A stretch of 64,000 nt of DNA from Anthostomella pinea (taxonomy: Eukaryota; Ascomycota; Sordariomycetes; Xylariales; Xylariaceae): positions 7,688,001 through 7,752,000 of the forward strand of contig CAUWAG010000003.1 in assembly GCA_963556695.1 (NCBI GenBank), read 5' to 3'. Of the stretch, positions 10,352 to 22,475 are shown piece by piece. A program made the translations under genes and the position numbers. Numbering within the stretch: the first letter of the stretch is position 1; the number at the start of each line of letters is the position of its first letter. The notes beneath the pieces were generated by a model. It was given only the letters and a program-made list of their open reading frames with translations, ran no database searches and was not told the origin of the DNA.

Positions 10352-11365
10352 CTACCATGGCGTGTGGTGGATCGCATGTCGCTGCTTATGAACTGGACTT
10401 TGTGTGTGTGAGCGAGCTGAGACATGGAGTTGGGTCACTCTCCCCAGATTTCTCGTACCTGAAGTTGGCGCCCCGGCGTGGTAATCTGCCAGCCTGGGGT
10501 GGAAGCTATGATCGCTGCCCATCGACTGCGACGCACTTCTTTTTTTCTGTATCAAGGTGAGAATCTGCTGCTGTTGGGCGTCATTCAGTTTCGCCAGGCT
10601 CTCCAGCGCGTTCATCATGTCGCTCTCCAGTGCCGGGATCTCGACGCTGTCGTATCCCGGCAAACTGGGCAGGTCATGGACACTGTTGCTGGGTAGAGAC
10701 GACGTGTGATACGGGGCCAGATTTCTATCGGATGGTTCTGATTCGGCAGGGAACTGCGGTGTCGATGGCATTGATGGTATTGATGGGATGGGCGTTATGT
10801 ACTGGGAAGAAGAAGTCCCTAGATTGCTACCGTCCACATCGGTAGGGATGAACGGGTGTGAGTATGTCGTATTTGCAGTGACAAAGTCGCCGGGCCGATC
10901 GAAGCAGTCCATCCAGTAACTGGCATACGTCTCCTGTCCAAAGGTCGGACCACTGGAACCCATAGCCTGGGCCACGGGCGGCCACTGTGCTGCTACTGGA
11001 ATCGTAGGCAGTGTTGGCGGCGCAGGGCTTTTTGATGCATGCCTGCTCTGCGATATAGACAGAGGCGTTTGAGCGGCGTCTGTCTCATCAGATACCGAGC
11101 TCATGGAGTCGGCACAAGAATCCGATTTCAGGAGTTCGTCCAGCAGGGCCAACTTCTGTCTGCGTTTTTCTCCTGTAGCTGTGTCAGTAAGGCTTGTGAC
11201 AGATACTATCATATAAACGTCAGGAATCAAGAGTCAAGAGTCAAGAGCCTTACGATACGCGCGTGACGCGACTCGATTTTGTTCTTTGCGGACATCGGTG
11301 TTCCTGCTCTTTGCTGCTTTGGACCGCCCGCTGGCGGCAGTAGGCGTGCTGTTCGATCCCTCCAT
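10352..11365 (-). CDS. bZIP transcription factor
   Basis: Exons 11365-11254 and 11172-10352 are joined by an 81-bp GT..AG intron; the model is 310 aa. The intron splits an Arg codon inside a classic fungal bZIP basic region: residues 27-45 read KEQNRVASRAYREKRRQKL, with the N-x2-A-x3-Y-R signature (N30, A33, Y37, R38). The leucine zipper is very short. After LALLDELL the sequence turns into Ser/Thr/Pro/Gln-rich, low-complexity protein with no further heptads. A possible helix lies at MMNALESLAKLNDAQQQQILTLIQ. It is expected to bind DNA in the nucleus; the target genes cannot be told from sequence. The start is the only ATG before the basic region, just upstream of MEGSNSTPT. It is the first intact gene next to the transposon block. 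Confidence 0.88.
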
Positions 11366-14300
11366 GATGCTAGTATCGTACGGCAGGCGGGAAGCTCGAT
11401 GTCGATCTCGGGGTAGTGCGTGGTATTAACAGAGCGAGTTGGTTGTCAGAAAGTAAAGTGAAGACGATGTAAATTCTTGGGACAGTGGCGTGGCGAAAGG
11501 TCGTCTTGCTGACTTTGGAAGAGGGATACGGACGCACTTATGATTACTGATACTGTCAAGTCGCATGGAGGGCCCCGGTTCACCATATACCAAACTCGGG
11601 TTCGAGACTGAGTGATCTTTTGCGAACGAACCCCCTATGTGGATCACTCCAAAATAGGTCCACGGGCATGATAGACATCTTGTTCAGCTGCAGCGAGGGC
11701 AATCAAGCTTATCCCGCAAGGGTATGGAGGCGATCTCTCGGGCCCTCGGCATCCTGGTACACAGCCCTATTGGCATGATGGTAAACGAGCAGGCCAACCC
11801 GCTTAGTTGTGGTGGGTGAAGCTGGGAATAAAGAAAATAGAGCATTCGACCTCGGCTCCAAAACGTGGATACGGGTAATGGCTGACCCTGCGCATGCATA
11901 AGGGCGGCTTAGTCAGTACGGTTCGAGGTATGTGAAAAGGCCTGGGATCAGGTATGGCATTTCAGTGTCATGTTGAGGTGCAAGGTGCAACTCGGAGTTG
12001 TGGTTGCGGTTGCTGGCGTCAGCAACATGCAGAAGACATATACATAAGTACAAGTGCCTTTCGCGGCGGCCGCCTCCCTTTCGCCTTGTCATCATCGCTG
12101 TAGTTCTTTGTTTTTAGTAAACATTAATAATTCTCCACTGCCGTGGCTTTCGCACATAGCTCGGGCAAGGGTCTACCAGACTGGAACATTGCTCCGGCAA
12201 AGCTGAACAGATTGAATGGTCCAGGTGTATTGGTTTTCGCCTATACTCCACCTGGCTCGGTGAGGAACCACCAGGCTGAACAAGTCTGACTTGAACCGTT
12301 GCATTTCAATGGAGCTTTGAGTAGTCGGTGATCTTGGGATTGCAGCTCGTATTGGATGATGGATTCGGACTGTCAAACAAAAGACCATCAAGGCATGTCA
12401 TGGCCAGTCACCCAGGCTTGACCCTGAGGCTGACTAAGGAGAATTTGTAAGTATGGGAGCGGGCGACGGCGGATGTGACACTGCTGAGGGAGATGGCATT
12501 CCCATGATCGGACGTGGGCGGTGAGAACGGCAATGCCCGCTGTGGTATGGAGGGCGTGCAAGCTGATTCCCAGCTGATTCCAAGTCACGATGCCTATACA
12601 TGACGACCTCAGACGCGGGTTGACGAGCCGAAGGTGGGCGGACTAAAGCGGGTATCTGGTCGGCCTGGGGGCTGAGAGCACCTCGCCCTGTCACCATCAA
12701 TGGGAAACACACCAATCAGAGAATGCTCGCCGCTGTGTTTTGGTCGCATCTATTTATACGGTCATCACTAAGCCAAGGTAGGAGCAGGTACCTCAGCACA
12801 TGTTCTCGGGCCATTACAGTATTGATGGCTGACACAGACCCGTGGACCAGCTCGGCATTTCTCAATAGCCTAACCCCTGCAGCATCCCATTGGCCGACCT
12901 GGGTACGAGCAGATGCAATTGCCTCCTGTGTGCATCATGGGCTGCACATTGCGAGGCGGGGAGGGCGTGACCATGAGATGCCGGCTGCTGACTCAGATGC
13001 CTGCCCCAAGACTCAAGTATATCATGGTCATGGACTGCGATGGACAATAGTCGATTCTACCTGCATCTTGAGGTACACTACCCCCTGGTAGTTTAGGTAG
13101 GTAGGTAGTACGTTGGGAACCCATTGACAGACACATGGGCATAGTCGAAATTGGTTATAAGGACCTTGATTCTCCTTTGCGGGTCAGCCTTCTCCCTTCT
13201 CACCTCCGACCGCTGGGTACGGGCTCCTCCTACAACGCAGGGTTCGACACTGTGTTCTTGATTCTGTTCATCGGGTTCCTCGTACAGCTTTGAGCCTGTC
13301 GCGTGTCACCTTGTCGTCAGTCGAGACACGTGCGCTCCAATGTCATGAGGCCATAAGGCTGACAATGCCAGAGAGGCCGCTTCATCAGATCCCGGCAAGA
13401 CAAAGCTCAGGAGTTTATATACCCGAACGAACGCCTACCACACAACGACCCTCTCCGGTTGTATAGTCGGTATTCGTTTCTATTCAACAATTGGTCGTCG
13501 AGAGTTCTCCGCGAGCGGCCGCATATCCAGAGTTAGGCATTGTGTTGTCGAGGGCGAAGGGTACTGAACTGGGGAATAGCGGCTTGAGACTGCCCTCGCC
13601 AAGCCTTCATAGCAGAACGCATCCAGTCCACTTGGATTGACTTGTGTATGAGGTGACCTGAACGTTCGATGCAATCTGACGCCTCCGACCGAAGACTGGT
13701 CGTTACCTGGGCATTGGGCGAAACGAAAGGCCCTACCAGCCATGAAGGGCAGTGGCAAGAAGGCGTTCAGGTAGGTGAAGGGTGTGGCCATTATCTCGCG
13801 GATGTAGGCCGGCCACTGGACTTTTCTTAATCCGGGAGTGTGGACATCTGGATTCGTCATGAATTGTACACCAAATTCGACCTCGGTCGTGAATCTGGAC
13901 CTGTTCCGGCTATGGTTCCGGTCTCTGATGCTCGCTGCCATTGCAATGCGGAATGGGGTTCAATCTATCCTTGTCAGACGGCCCTGGTGGCATGCCAATA
14001 GACGGGACACCAGGAACCCCGGAAACGTTGAAGTCTGGAATGCACACTGAAATGGTTGCTGTCCGGGGTCGTCGTCGAATTGATGAACCCTTCAGGAACG
14101 GAGGAAATGTTGAGAATCCATTCCATAGGTACCTACCTACTGAGACTTCCAAGATAATATACTCGGAATGTGAGGATATTCCGTTCCGACACTCTAAAGG
14201 AGCTGGAGCTGCCCAGGTGGAGGTCGGGGACGGGTCCTGCAGGTCTGGGTGTCTCGGTGAGACCGGGGTCCAGCTTGGAGGGCCGTCTTGGAACTGCCCT

Positions 14301-15455
14301 TCGCTGCTTGATCAGCCGCCCGGGGGTTCAGGGGTCTCGCCAGTCCACCTGCTGTGACCTGCACCCATTTGGCATCCCATCCCCGCCCACATCGCTCGCG
14401 ACCTTACATCAGGACCCAGGTTGCATGACATAGAAACACCGAGGCCAAAGTAGCCACAAGTATAGCGAGGCTGATCCGCACCCCTCCCCCTGCGCTTCAA
14501 CCCCTGAGCGCAACCCTTCCAGCCCCAGAGCTACCTGTGAGTACATTGTCGGCAAAGCCACGATTCTATCGGTTTCGATGCGCGAAGTAGTGGCGCTGAA
14601 AAATCTCAGCCTCCTAGTTGCGGCCGGACGGACATACATGAATAGTATCGAGAAAGCGTGAGTTTGTGAATGCATAGCAAAGTTTATTATTACTAGTTTT
14701 GATTGTTACCAGAGACCAAGACAGACAGGACGGACAGACTCGATACCAGTTTATTGCTGAACTGATTGTCGCCCCTTATCGCTCAACTGTTTTGCGCCTA
14801 CTGCCGCCTATCTGCGCCCAGACCCAGACCAGACTCTTCTGGAAATCGAAGGAGCCAACCTGCCTTAGATACTTCTAAGCAGTCCTGAGTCCTGCCACTC
14901 CCACCTCGACCATCTACAACCGCCACCTGCAAACAGCACCTCTGCGCCAACAAGCCATTTTCCATTTCCCACGTCGAGGACAACGATCGCCCTCCCTGCC
15001 ATCTCCGAATCATTCTCTGTCGTACCGAAACCGATCATCTAGTACGTGAAATCCCCCCAACTCTAGCCTGTCGCTGTCTTGCCTCGCATTGCCTTGCGTT
15101 GCCTTGCCTCACCTCGCCGCGCCGGCTGCAACCTCCCACCGAGGGGCAAGGCAGAAAACTACACACTAGATGGAGATTGACACAGACCGATTCGCGCATC
15201 TGTGGGGCTCCGCTTGACCTACTCTTGCTCTCAATCTGAACCTAAAATACTCTCGACGTTTCTTCCCGCACGGGGCATCGTTGTTGACTCTGCGAATACC
15301 TTAACCTGCCGGCTAACACAAATTTTCGTCCTTAGAAAAAGAAAATACCACTCACGCACTTCACCAACTCTCCGTCGCGCGTGCCATCTCGTCTCGCTCG
15401 CTCTCGGCTACCGATCACTACACTCGCAGCCAGCCTTGCCTCGTAATCCGACAAC
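11366..15455. other. 4.1-kb gene-poor stretch between the bZIP and YDJ1 genes
   Basis: Upstream regions of two divergent genes meet here. The longest open frames (13480-13941 on - and 13941-14357 on +) show no domain and overlap in conflicting frames. A run of GTAGGTAGGTAGTA lies near 13090-13112 and a tacctacctac run near 14130. The last ~750 bp are C/T-rich and probably hold the promoter and 5' UTR of YDJ1. A long UTR, a non-coding RNA or an unrecognised small gene cannot be excluded. Confidence 0.4.
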
Positions 15456-16906
15456 ATGGTCAAAGAGACCAAATACTACGACGTCCTTGGCGTATGTTAC
15501 ATCTTGGACTGACTGATACGCAAGCAAAGGAGCCCAAGCTTACAGTTTACCAGGTTTCGCCAACCGCCACCGACCAGGAACTCAAGAAGGCATACAAGAC
15601 CGGCGCCCTGAAGTTCCACCCTGGTATGTACTTTCTCCGACGACACGACCGTTGAGCCATCATGGCAGAAGGACAGCGCTGACGTGCGCGCTACAGACAA
15701 GAACGCCAACAACCCTGACGCTGAGGCAAAGTTCAAGGAGATTTCACATGCCTACGAAATTCTTTCCGATTCCCAGAAGCGGACCGTCTACGATCAATAT
15801 GGCGAGGCCGGCCTTGAAGGAGGCGCCGGGGGCGGCGGCATGGCTGCTGAAGACCTATTCGCCCAGTTCTTTGGCGGCGGTCAAGGCTTTGGCGGCGGTC
15901 TAGGCGGCATGTTTGGCGGTATGGGCGGACAGTCTCGCGGACCACCCAAAGCACGCACCATCCACCACACGCACAAGGTCTCCCTCGAGGACGTCTACCG
16001 AGGCAAGGTCTCCAAGTTGGCATTACAGCGCTCCGTCATCTGCCCCAAGTGTGAGGGACGAGGTGGTAAAGAGGGTGCCGTTCGGCGCTGCGCCGGCTGT
16101 GATGGCCACGGTATGAAGACTATGATGCGACAAATGGGCCCGATGATCCAGCGGTTCCAGACCGTCTGCCCCGACTGCAACGGCGAGGGTGAAATTATCA
16201 AGGACAAGGACCGATGCAAGGCATGCAGTGGTAAGAAGACCATCGTCGACCGGAAGGTTCTCCATGTTCACGTCGATCGTGGCGTCCGAAGCGGTACGAA
16301 GGTCGAGTTCAGGGGAGAGGGTGACCAAGCCCCGGGTGTGCAAGCCGGTGATGTGGTCTTCGAGATCGAACAGAAGCCGCACCCTAGATTCACCCGAAAG
16401 GAGGATGACCTGCTGTACCGGTGCGAGATCGAGCTCGTGACCGCTTTGGCAGGAGGTACAATCTACATCGAGCACCTGGATGAGAGATGGCTGACCGTTG
16501 AGATCATGCCTGGCGAGGCTATCGCACCTGGTATGTTATCATTAACCCTCCTCAATCGCTACTTAATACTGACGCCATGGTTACAGATGCTGTGAAGATG
16601 CTCCGTTCACAGGGTATGCCATCACCCCGGCACCACGAGAACGGCAACATGTTCATCCAGTTCGCCGTCAAATTTCCCGAGCACGGCTGGACTCAAGATC
16701 CTGAAGCATTTGAGGCCCTTCGAAAGATCCTTCCGGCTCCTGCGGTCCAGGCCATTCCACCTGCTGACGCGATGACGGACGATGCGGAGCTCGAAGATGT
16801 TGAGACCCAGGGCCAGGCCAGGGCCTTCAATGGTGCACAGGGGATGGATGAGGATGACGAAGACGGCAATCCTCATGCGGAACGTGTGCAATGTGCGTCC
16901 CAGTAA
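15456..16906 (+). CDS. YDJ1: Type I DnaJ/Hsp40 co-chaperone, Ydj1/Mas5 type
   Basis: Exons 15456-15491, 15554-15623, 15697-16530 and 16587-16906 give 419 aa. The J domain starts MVKETKYYDVLG and has the Hsp70-activating HPD at residues 34-36. A Gly/Phe-rich linker (GGGQGFGGG) follows. Four CxxCxGxG-type zinc repeats then run from about residue 151 to 216 (CPKCEGRG, CAGCDGHG, CPDCNGEG, CKACSGKK). The C-terminal client-binding domain follows. The last four residues, CASQ, form a CaaX box identical to that of yeast Ydj1, so farnesylation and partial ER/membrane association are expected. It stimulates cytosolic Hsp70 ATPase and delivers clients. Length and domain order are normal for the family. 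The three short introns all sit in frame. Confidence 0.96.
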
Positions 16907-17660
16907 TTCAGCGAGGCACTGCATCTTTATCTAGGCTCGGTGTATCGGGTCTCCTGGGTCACCTCTTGGGCATGACATGAGTCTGCTCATCAGGTTCTTC
17001 AGTAGAAGGCAGCATTTATGGCGTGACGTGATGATGGAATGAAGATGGTGATGTTCGGCTTTGATTAGGGTCTGCACATTAGAATCGACGCTGGCGAACG
17101 GATATTGCTACGTATTTAGCTTGGACGGCCTGCCTCCTACTAATACGTTGACGGGACGGACGGTGCTTGCGATTCCTCGGCCTTTGTCAACGTCACTTCA
17201 ATTTCTTACTCCATGGTCGTTCTGCAAGCTGGCGTTTAGACGGACATAGAGGAACAATGGTCGAATTGACAGTATTTGCATTTGTAGAATACACCGTGAT
17301 GATTCCGATCTACCCCTTTAATGATGCGATATCAACTCGTGTTTTGTAGTGGAGCAGACCTTGGCTCATCCGCAAGATACGTTCAACACCTACGTCTGTT
17401 GAGACGACTGAGCCAAATGGTTTGGGGCGGCTGTGATTAAGCATATTCAAGGCAACATCACGAGAGCGAAGCACATTGTATTCCGTATCGACAATCATGG
17501 AGCACTCGTAATTCATTTGAGTGAACAAGCTGCATATGCCTATTCGGCGTCGCATCTGGCCTTGGGAATTCGCACAGCCGAAGTCAGACCCCATCCATTG
17601 CGATTTTCCAGGCCCGGTCCCGACGTACATATGCGATGCATGTCCCGTCCCGTCCCGGTC
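16907..17660. other. Convergent 3' intergenic region
   Basis: This lies between the stops of YDJ1 (+) and TRM82 (-). It should contain both 3' UTRs. No conserved open frame or repeat was seen. Confidence 0.4.
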
Positions 17661-19547
17661 TCAGTCCAGGTCTGGGACCGGCAGCTTCTTGTAATACTTC
17701 TCAGACGGCTCGCCCTGCTCCGTCTCGTCCCGGAGCTCCGTCTTGCGGAGCTGCTCAACCGTGTAGAGCACCTTGTCCAGCTCGTCCCGGGCCACCTCCA
17801 GGTCCTCGGAGGCCGCGGGGCCGCCCTGGATGGTGCCTTTGGGCGTCCAGGTCGAGCCGGAGCCGTCCAGCTCGAAGAGTAGGAGTGACTGCTGGAAGTT
17901 GTTGTCCAAATGGTTGGACTCGGCGTCGTTGGTGGGATCGACTGCTGCGACGAGTTTTGGGGTTTGTGAATTGGCGGCCTTGACGGCTGTGACGTCTAGG
18001 ACGTTGCCGGGGAGCTGGAGGGTCTGCACGTGCTCGAGGGTGTTGTTGTCCTTGAGCTGGAAGATGAATAGTGCTGGGACTCTGTTGTATCACATATTAG
18101 CTCGCGTCCGGGCTACGTTGGATCCAGGAAGTTGCAAGAAAGGCAGCCATACCTTTCGCAAATAGCCACCACGAAGCAGCCCAGCTCCGCCTCATAAGAG
18201 TAGAGCTTCGCGACCGCAACCTTGGCGGCATCCTGCACGACCTCCCTCACACGGCCGAGGATCTCCGTCCTGCCCAGCAGCGTCCCAGCTCTCCAGTCCC
18301 ATACCAGTAGATCGGCGTCCCCGCCGCCCGAAATCAGGATTTTTGGCTGTGGGCCGGGAATGCACAGGGCGCCGACGAACGACTCGTGGCCCAGACAGTA
18401 CGTCTCTATGACGTGCGCCTGCGGCATGCCCCGCGAGACGCGGATGTGCTCGTCGCGGTCGCCGGTGATGATGTACGGACGCGTGCTGCTGCTGCCGTCA
18501 GGAGATGAGCTGGAGGCAGGGGCCCTGGCGGCGGTGACGGCTGTCAGCATCGAGACGTGGCCCAGGAGGAGCTCGTGCTCGAAGGTCGGCCGGCCGTCCT
18601 TGGGCGCCTCGCGCGGCTTGGCGAGCTGTTTTCGCTGCTCCTCGAGCGCGCGCAGGTTGCGCTGGGAGTGCACGGTCAGGGTGTTGGCGCCGCGGTGGAC
18701 CTTGGGTTGCTGTTGGGCGGCCGGTGATGCTGTGTCCGCGCTGGCGCTGGCGTTGGCGTCCGGGGTCGAAGTGGAAGGGGACTCCAGCAGAGGTGTAGAG
18801 GAAGAGGGCAGGGGGGCAGGGGAAGAAGGGAGCAGGGGCAGCGCGTAGACGTCGCCGAATTTGTCGGCGCAGAGGATGGTCTTCTTGTCTGACGTGATGG
18901 AGATGGAGCAGGGCCGCTTGGGCATGACTCTGCTTTTGGTGTGAGTTTCATGGTTTGATGTGTGGAAGTGATATCGGAAGGAGAGTACTGTACCTTTGAC
19001 TCAGTTCCTTCGACGCGCCCTTGCCGTCGTGCTCGAACGTCCATATCGCTTTATCCTGCCCTGTCACGGCGACCACATGGCTTCCATCGTCGGTTGCCGT
19101 CAGGATAATAACAAACGGCGCCTCTGGCCGAACAGCAGCGTATTCGGACTTTGGTTTCTTCTGGTCTTTGCCTTTGCCTTTGTTTTTGCCTTTCCCTTTG
19201 CCGTTGGCTGGCGCTTCCGGCGTCGCAGCATCGTCGTCTTCGTTCTCAGTCTCAACCTTAACCTCGGCCTCGGCTTTGGAATACTCAGTTCCTTCATCTA
19301 GTTTGCGCTTCTTCGAAGGCGGCTGATCGTTTGCTTGCTCACCAGGGGCCTCTTCCATTGGGGTATCTTCCCCATCCTGAGGCTTGCTGTTTTCCGCCTG
19401 CTTCTGCTTGAACCGAAGGGGATGGCTCCATGAGGACAGAAACTGAGGGTCCGCTCCCAGATCGAAGGTGTGGATGCTGGTCCCTTTGGCGGCGCAGAAG
19501 AGACCGCCGGTCCCCAATGCGCTGAGGCACTGGTATGGCAGGTTCAT
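17661..19547 (-). CDS. TRM82: tRNA (guanine-N7)-methyltransferase non-catalytic subunit Trm82/WDR4
   Basis: Exons 19547-18994, 18929-18153 and 18081-17661 give 583 aa. The protein is a WD40 propeller. The block MPKRPCSISITSDKKTILCADKFGDVYALPL is characteristic of Trm82, as is a later segment with YIITGDRDEHIRVSR, HESFVGALCI, and LISGGGDADLLVWDW. It partners the catalytic Trm8 to make m7G46 in tRNAs. A long low-complexity insert of Lys/Gly/Glu (GKGKGKNKGKGK) lies between the first blades, after an acidic EDTPMEEAP segment, so it is larger than the yeast protein (about 440 aa). Both introns are short and each splits an Arg codon (AG|A). The C-terminal tail is charged and probably disordered. 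Confidence 0.93.
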
Positions 19548-20598
19548 ATTGGCCCGATGCTGGTCCGGTATTTCAGAACACAGAAGGTGAGTGCAAATTT
19601 TCGATATCTGAGGTCGCTCACTGATCAGATCGAGGATAGGATGTCGAAGTTCGCAATATCAAGAGCACCCAAATGAGATACCCTGAACCATTAGCTGATA
19701 CGTTGTTTATGGGAGGTCCATGATGTTTTGCGTCGGCTTTGGTCTCTGTGGTTTCTGGTGTTTGAAGAAATTCGGAGATGCAAGTACAGAGGAGGGTGAG
19801 AAACTGGCAATATGCATCAATGGGGAGGTACCGACCTATCCGTTCCACCGAACCGTCGCCAGAATCACATCAACTGAACGCCGAATACATGTACCGATAT
19901 TGCTGACACTTATCCTACTCCCACCTAATGGTCTAATAAAAGGCGTTATTAACCCATTCGTTTGGGGATCACCTGGGTTGCAGGTACACGTGTGCGCACC
20001 TCAGTGTCTTGTTGTACATAAGTTACGTGTAGCTGAAGGCGGCATTGATGGTCGAGCATTGACTTGTTGGAGTCCACCTTCGCTTTGCCCTATGGCCAGA
20101 TCAAGAAATACTTTGTTGAACCGCTCTAGAAGGACGTGAGACTGCGTTGACCACTCTGGTATGTTTTGGAGGTTTGTTTCGACTGGCATAAACGTTGAAT
20201 CGTGGATCGTCAATGTTTAAAGAAACATTGAACACGGGCCGCTGCGCGTTTCAGCCGCTCCTGACCAAAAAGAAGCTGTGGCGCAGTTCGCTACGACATG
20301 CGCATATTGCCAGCTACCTTACCTTACCTCCAGCGTCTTACAGAACTTCAATGACAGCTCACTACCACATCCTGTCCACCAGCTATTCCAGGAACCCCTA
20401 TGCCCATTGTCTATCGAGTGCTTTTGGAGCGCGCCCATCTGGTGATATCAATTGTCAGCTCAAGCGAAACCTGTAGGGTTGCGACAGCGACCGGCCCTCC
20501 CGAACGTCCGAAAGCTCTCGAGTTCTACCCCCAAGTCTCGCGGAACCGGAAGCAATTGGCGGGAGTTGCACCAGGCTGTTCATCTCTTTCCGTTCACG
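19548..20598. other. Divergent upstream region of TRM82 and the kinase
   Basis: Both neighbouring genes are transcribed away from this 1-kb stretch, so it should hold two promoters. No recognisable protein was found. The frame entering the kinase from 20452 is open but has no ATG before 20599. Confidence 0.4.
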
Positions 20599-21874
20599 AT
20601 GGCGCAGCTTCTACAAGATCTGTTCTACTCGTTCGGCAACTGTCTGAACTGTTTTCCCGGATCTCCGACCCTAAAGATAAACACCCGATCATTCAAGATC
20701 CTGCGTCTGCTGGGAGAAGGTGGCTTCAGTTATGTATACCTTGTACAGGACACCGCGACGGCAGAGCTGTTCGCCCTCAAAAAGATCCGATGTCCGTTCG
20801 GTACCGAATCCGTCCAGCAAGCGATGCGCGAAGTAGAGGCCTACAAGACGTTTGCGCACACGCCCGACATCATCCACAGCATCGACTATTCCATTGCGAG
20901 CGAACGGAACGACGCCGATTCGAAGACCGTATACGTCCTGTTGCCGTATTACAGGAGGGGAAACCTGCAGGATATCATAAATGCGAACCTGGTCAACCAC
21001 ACAAATTTCCCCGAGAAGGAGCTCATGCACCTGTTTCTAGGTGTGTGCAAGGCCCTGAAGTCAATGCACCAATATCGTGCGCCGCCGGGCGGGGAGCGCA
21101 TGGAGGTGGGCAACGCAAAAGCTGGCGAGGAGGACGTGGGAGGGCCAAAGGGGAAGAATAAGAGAAACAGAGCCGTGGCGGCCGCCGACGCCGACGACGA
21201 AACAGAACAAGCGAGGCCTCTGATGGTAGAGGAGCAAGTTGTAGCGCCTGGCGAGCAAAGGTCATGGGCGCATAGGGACATCAAACCAGGTAAGCCTTCA
21301 TATCATGTATGTTATTGAATAAGGATTGTTGCTGATCATGAACGTGTGTTAAGGCAACATCATGATCGACGATTCTGGCTCGCAGCCCATCATTATGGAC
21401 CTAGGTTCCATCGCCGAATCACCGATAGCTATCACGTCGCAGTCTGCTGCCATCGCAATACAAGACATAGCAGCGGAACACAGCACAATGCCCTACCGAG
21501 CGCCAGAACTATTCGATGCGAGAATGGGGACTATGATCGATACTAAGGTCGATATCTGGTCACTGGGCTGCACGCTGTTCGCTTGCCTGGTTGGCAAGTC
21601 ACCATTCGAGATGCGCAGCGACGAGACTGGCGGTAGCCTCAATATGTGTGTGCTAGGTGGTGATTGGCGATTCCCGGACGAAGGACGGCAACAGAGGAAG
21701 GGAAAGCACGCGGTCGGTGCAAGCGCGGGCGCCCAGGAGGGTGTAATCAGCGACCCGGTCAAGGAGGTGGTCAGGAAATGCCTGAAACTCGAACCGAGCG
21801 AACGGCCTGATATTGTGGAATTAATAGCTATCGTGGAGCAGGTCATCGACGAACTGCCCGACGATGAGGCGTGA
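20599..21874 (+). CDS. STK16/Env7-like serine/threonine kinase (NAK family)
   Basis: Exons 20599-21289 and 21354-21874 give 403 aa. The N-terminus carries a Cys pair (GNCLNCFPG), as palmitoylated STK16/Env7 kinases do, suggesting anchoring to Golgi or vacuolar membrane. The kinase domain has the Gly loop GEGGFSYV at residues 39-46, the Lys in ALKKI, the catalytic loop HRDIKPGN from H225, DLGS in place of DFG (usual in STK16), and APELF. The single intron cuts the catalytic loop at PG|N. A 60-residue insert rich in Lys, Arg, Glu and Ala sits just before the catalytic loop, unusual for the family. Known relatives act in membrane trafficking and vacuole fusion; the exact role here is inferred. 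The frame upstream of 20599 lacks an ATG, which sets the start. Confidence 0.9.
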
Positions 21875-22475
21875 GACGCTGTGACGAACTTGGTTGTCTG
21901 TATAGGTGTACATTATATCCTTCCTTCTTACGACTTCCTGGCCTGCTTCTTTGGGCCAAGTTGGATCGCTGTCATAGCAAAGCGAATCTTTGCTTCGAGA
22001 TGTCCTTCATTGACGCTTACATGGGCTGTATTTAGGAGAACCTGGGGCGGCAGGGATGTAGGCTCTTCTGGGGAGGAAGAGCTTCCATATAACATGATAA
22101 CTGCCAACTAATGGTCAATGAACATCTCGCTGTGCTGCCAAACTTCTAATTTGTACTTTTCGCTCGATAATCGGAGGAAACGCAATGGATTCCTCGCTTT
22201 GGGTATGTACAGGTACTGTGGTTGTTTGCTGTGTGGTGCTAGCCCCACCTGCCCACCCAAACCTTTTCTTCAACGGCGGCCATCTCACACCACGACCGAA
22301 CATTCACTCCAGTCTTCCCTCACCGAAGAGAAACATCTACGGTGCTGAGCAATAACCCACCCATTTATTCATCCTCCCGTTCCGGAATTTCACACACACT
22401 CATTTGCATTCCCGAACCCCGCCAGGTTATCCACCCCCGCTTACAAGAGATCTCACATCAGAAGCGCACGCAACC
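21875..22475. other. Intergenic between kinase and GPATCH11-like gene
   Basis: Both genes lie on the + strand. This stretch should hold the kinase 3' UTR and the next promoter. The last 100 bp are C-rich, as at many fungal transcription starts. No gene was seen. Confidence 0.4.

Noticed and set aside
11590..11620. GGTTCGAGAC as a tRNA B box
   Set aside because: No paired A box or cloverleaf could be drawn around it.
13480..14357. Open frames on - (13480-13941) and + (13941-14357) strands
   Set aside because: They show no domain, signal peptide or splice context. Composition and adjacent conflicting frames look accidental.
14837..14844. TTCTGGAA as a heat-shock element for the YDJ1-type gene
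   Set aside because: It is a single minimal TTCnnGAA match about 0.6 kb upstream and can easily occur by chance.
17433..17882. + strand frame of 149 codons
   Set aside because: It is largely the antisense of the TRM82 last exon.
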